Source: Roseburia sp. 1XD42-69
Lineage (GTDB): Bacteria > Bacillota > Clostridia > Lachnospirales > Lachnospiraceae
DNA: 64,000 bases
Assembly (NCBI RefSeq): GCF_003612565.1
Contig: NZ_RAZG01000008.1
Coordinates: forward strand, 50,942 to 114,941
Reading direction: 5' to 3'
Below the pieces are notes generated by a model. The model had not been told where the DNA came from, searched no databases, and saw only the letters and a program-made list of their open reading frames with translations. The position numbers were made by a program, and so were the translations under genes. Shown here piece by piece: positions 63,702 to 64,000 of this stretch (positions within the stretch are counted from its first letter, which is position 1; every line of letters starts with the position of its first letter).

Positions 63702-64000
63702 GTGTCGGACGATACAAAACAGACGCAGGAAGTTAAGGCAAAGCGTACCGCAAAAAACAGTGTATTTTTAGACCTTTTTCAAGATAAAAAGAATTTGCTG
63801 AAACTGTATAAAACATTGCACCCAGAGGATACAGACGCAACAGAGGACACACTAGATATTGTAACAATAGACAATGTTTTGACAGATAATCTCTATAATG
63901 ATTTGGGCATAATGGTGGGTAACAATAGGTTGCTTTTGTTGTTGGAAGCGCAATCGAGTTGGACGGTAAATATTTTAATCAGAATACTTCTGTATTTAGC
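63702..64000 (+). CDS. Rpn-family recombination-promoting nuclease/putative transposase, N-terminal part
   Basis: An open frame from GTG 63702 to the edge (99 codons). It begins MSDDTKQTQEVKAKRT and has SVFLDLFQDKKNLLKLYKTLHP. NDLGIMV and LLLLEAQSSW then match the Asp and Glu-x-Gln of the PD-(D/E)XK nuclease core of RpnA-type proteins. AAGGTGG precedes the start. The C-terminal half lies beyond the window. Rpn genes are often near decayed or mobile DNA, as here. The family call is likely but partial. Confidence 0.75.
   Translation, partial: MSDDTKQTQEVKAKRTAKNSVFLDLFQDKKNLLKLYKTLHPEDTDATEDTLDIVTIDNVLTDNLYNDLGIMVGNNRLLLLLEAQSSWTVNILIRILLYL

Overview
The window looks like a chromosomal segment of a motile, anaerobic, gut-type member of the Lachnospiraceae (Firmicutes, Clostridia). 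The evidence is a flagellin, FliS and large flagellar-locus protein set typical of that family, a complete HydE/HydF/HydG [FeFe]-hydrogenase maturase set, a BofA-family sporulation-type protein, an F-type ATP synthase whose c subunit carries sodium-type ligands, and strong GGAGG ribosome binding sites with frequent TTG starts. This assignment is inference from gene content. No rRNA, tRNA, CRISPR array or intact insertion sequence was seen.

Layout. 1-2.9 kb, minus: start of a Tad/type IV pilus operon (prepilin peptidase, CpaE/TadZ-like, CpaF/TadA, then a TadB-like gene running off the left edge). 3.0-3.7 kb: bofA and yaaL, divergent. 3.6-8.8 kb, minus: fliS, flagellin and a 1041-residue flagellar-locus protein. 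The flagellin has a sigma-28-type promoter inside the end of the upstream gene and a CsrA-type hairpin in its leader. 8.9-14.4 kb: AT-rich accessory island with a VanR/VanS/VanZ-like set, gene remnants, and a sigma factor/membrane protein/zinc-ribbon operon. 14.5-27 kb, minus: glgB, a TPR+AAA giant protein, an AI-2E family permease, an aconitase-family hydratase, a two-component system and a repeat-rich coiled-coil protein. 27-31.4 kb, minus: TM1266-hydE-hydG-hydF behind a long structured leader. 31.4-33.3 kb: a small membrane protein and an RsiV-like lipoprotein. 33.4-37.1 kb, minus: nadA-nadB-nadC-niaR with a promoter overlapped by a probable NiaR operator. 37.2-44.3 kb, minus: the full atp operon. 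44.4-46.5 kb, minus: comEB, a YwlE-like pseudophosphatase and Sua5, matching the ywlC-ywlE...atp neighbourhood known in Bacillus. 46.8-50.5 kb: a frameshifted epimerase, a metallophosphoesterase lipoprotein, a membrane lipase and an NTF2-like protein. 50.6-54.9 kb, plus: two-component system, ABC transporter and DUF4097-type lipoprotein. 55-56 kb: an SDR oxidoreductase and a 54-residue protein. 56-62 kb: a maltodextrin-type ABC importer with a GH13 enzyme, divergent from a LacI regulator. 62.1-64 kb: decayed genes and the start of an Rpn-family nuclease.

How the genes work together. The nad block makes nicotinate mononucleotide from aspartate and is probably shut off by NiaR when niacin is present. 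The hyd block matures the H-cluster of a hydrogenase encoded elsewhere. The atp operon probably couples ATP synthesis or hydrolysis to sodium. The mal block takes up and cleaves alpha-glucans, and glgB elsewhere in the window builds glycogen branches. The least understood items are the structured leader before TM1266, the TPR+AAA protein with a degenerate Walker B, the pseudophosphatase between Sua5 and comEB, and the large flagellar-locus protein.
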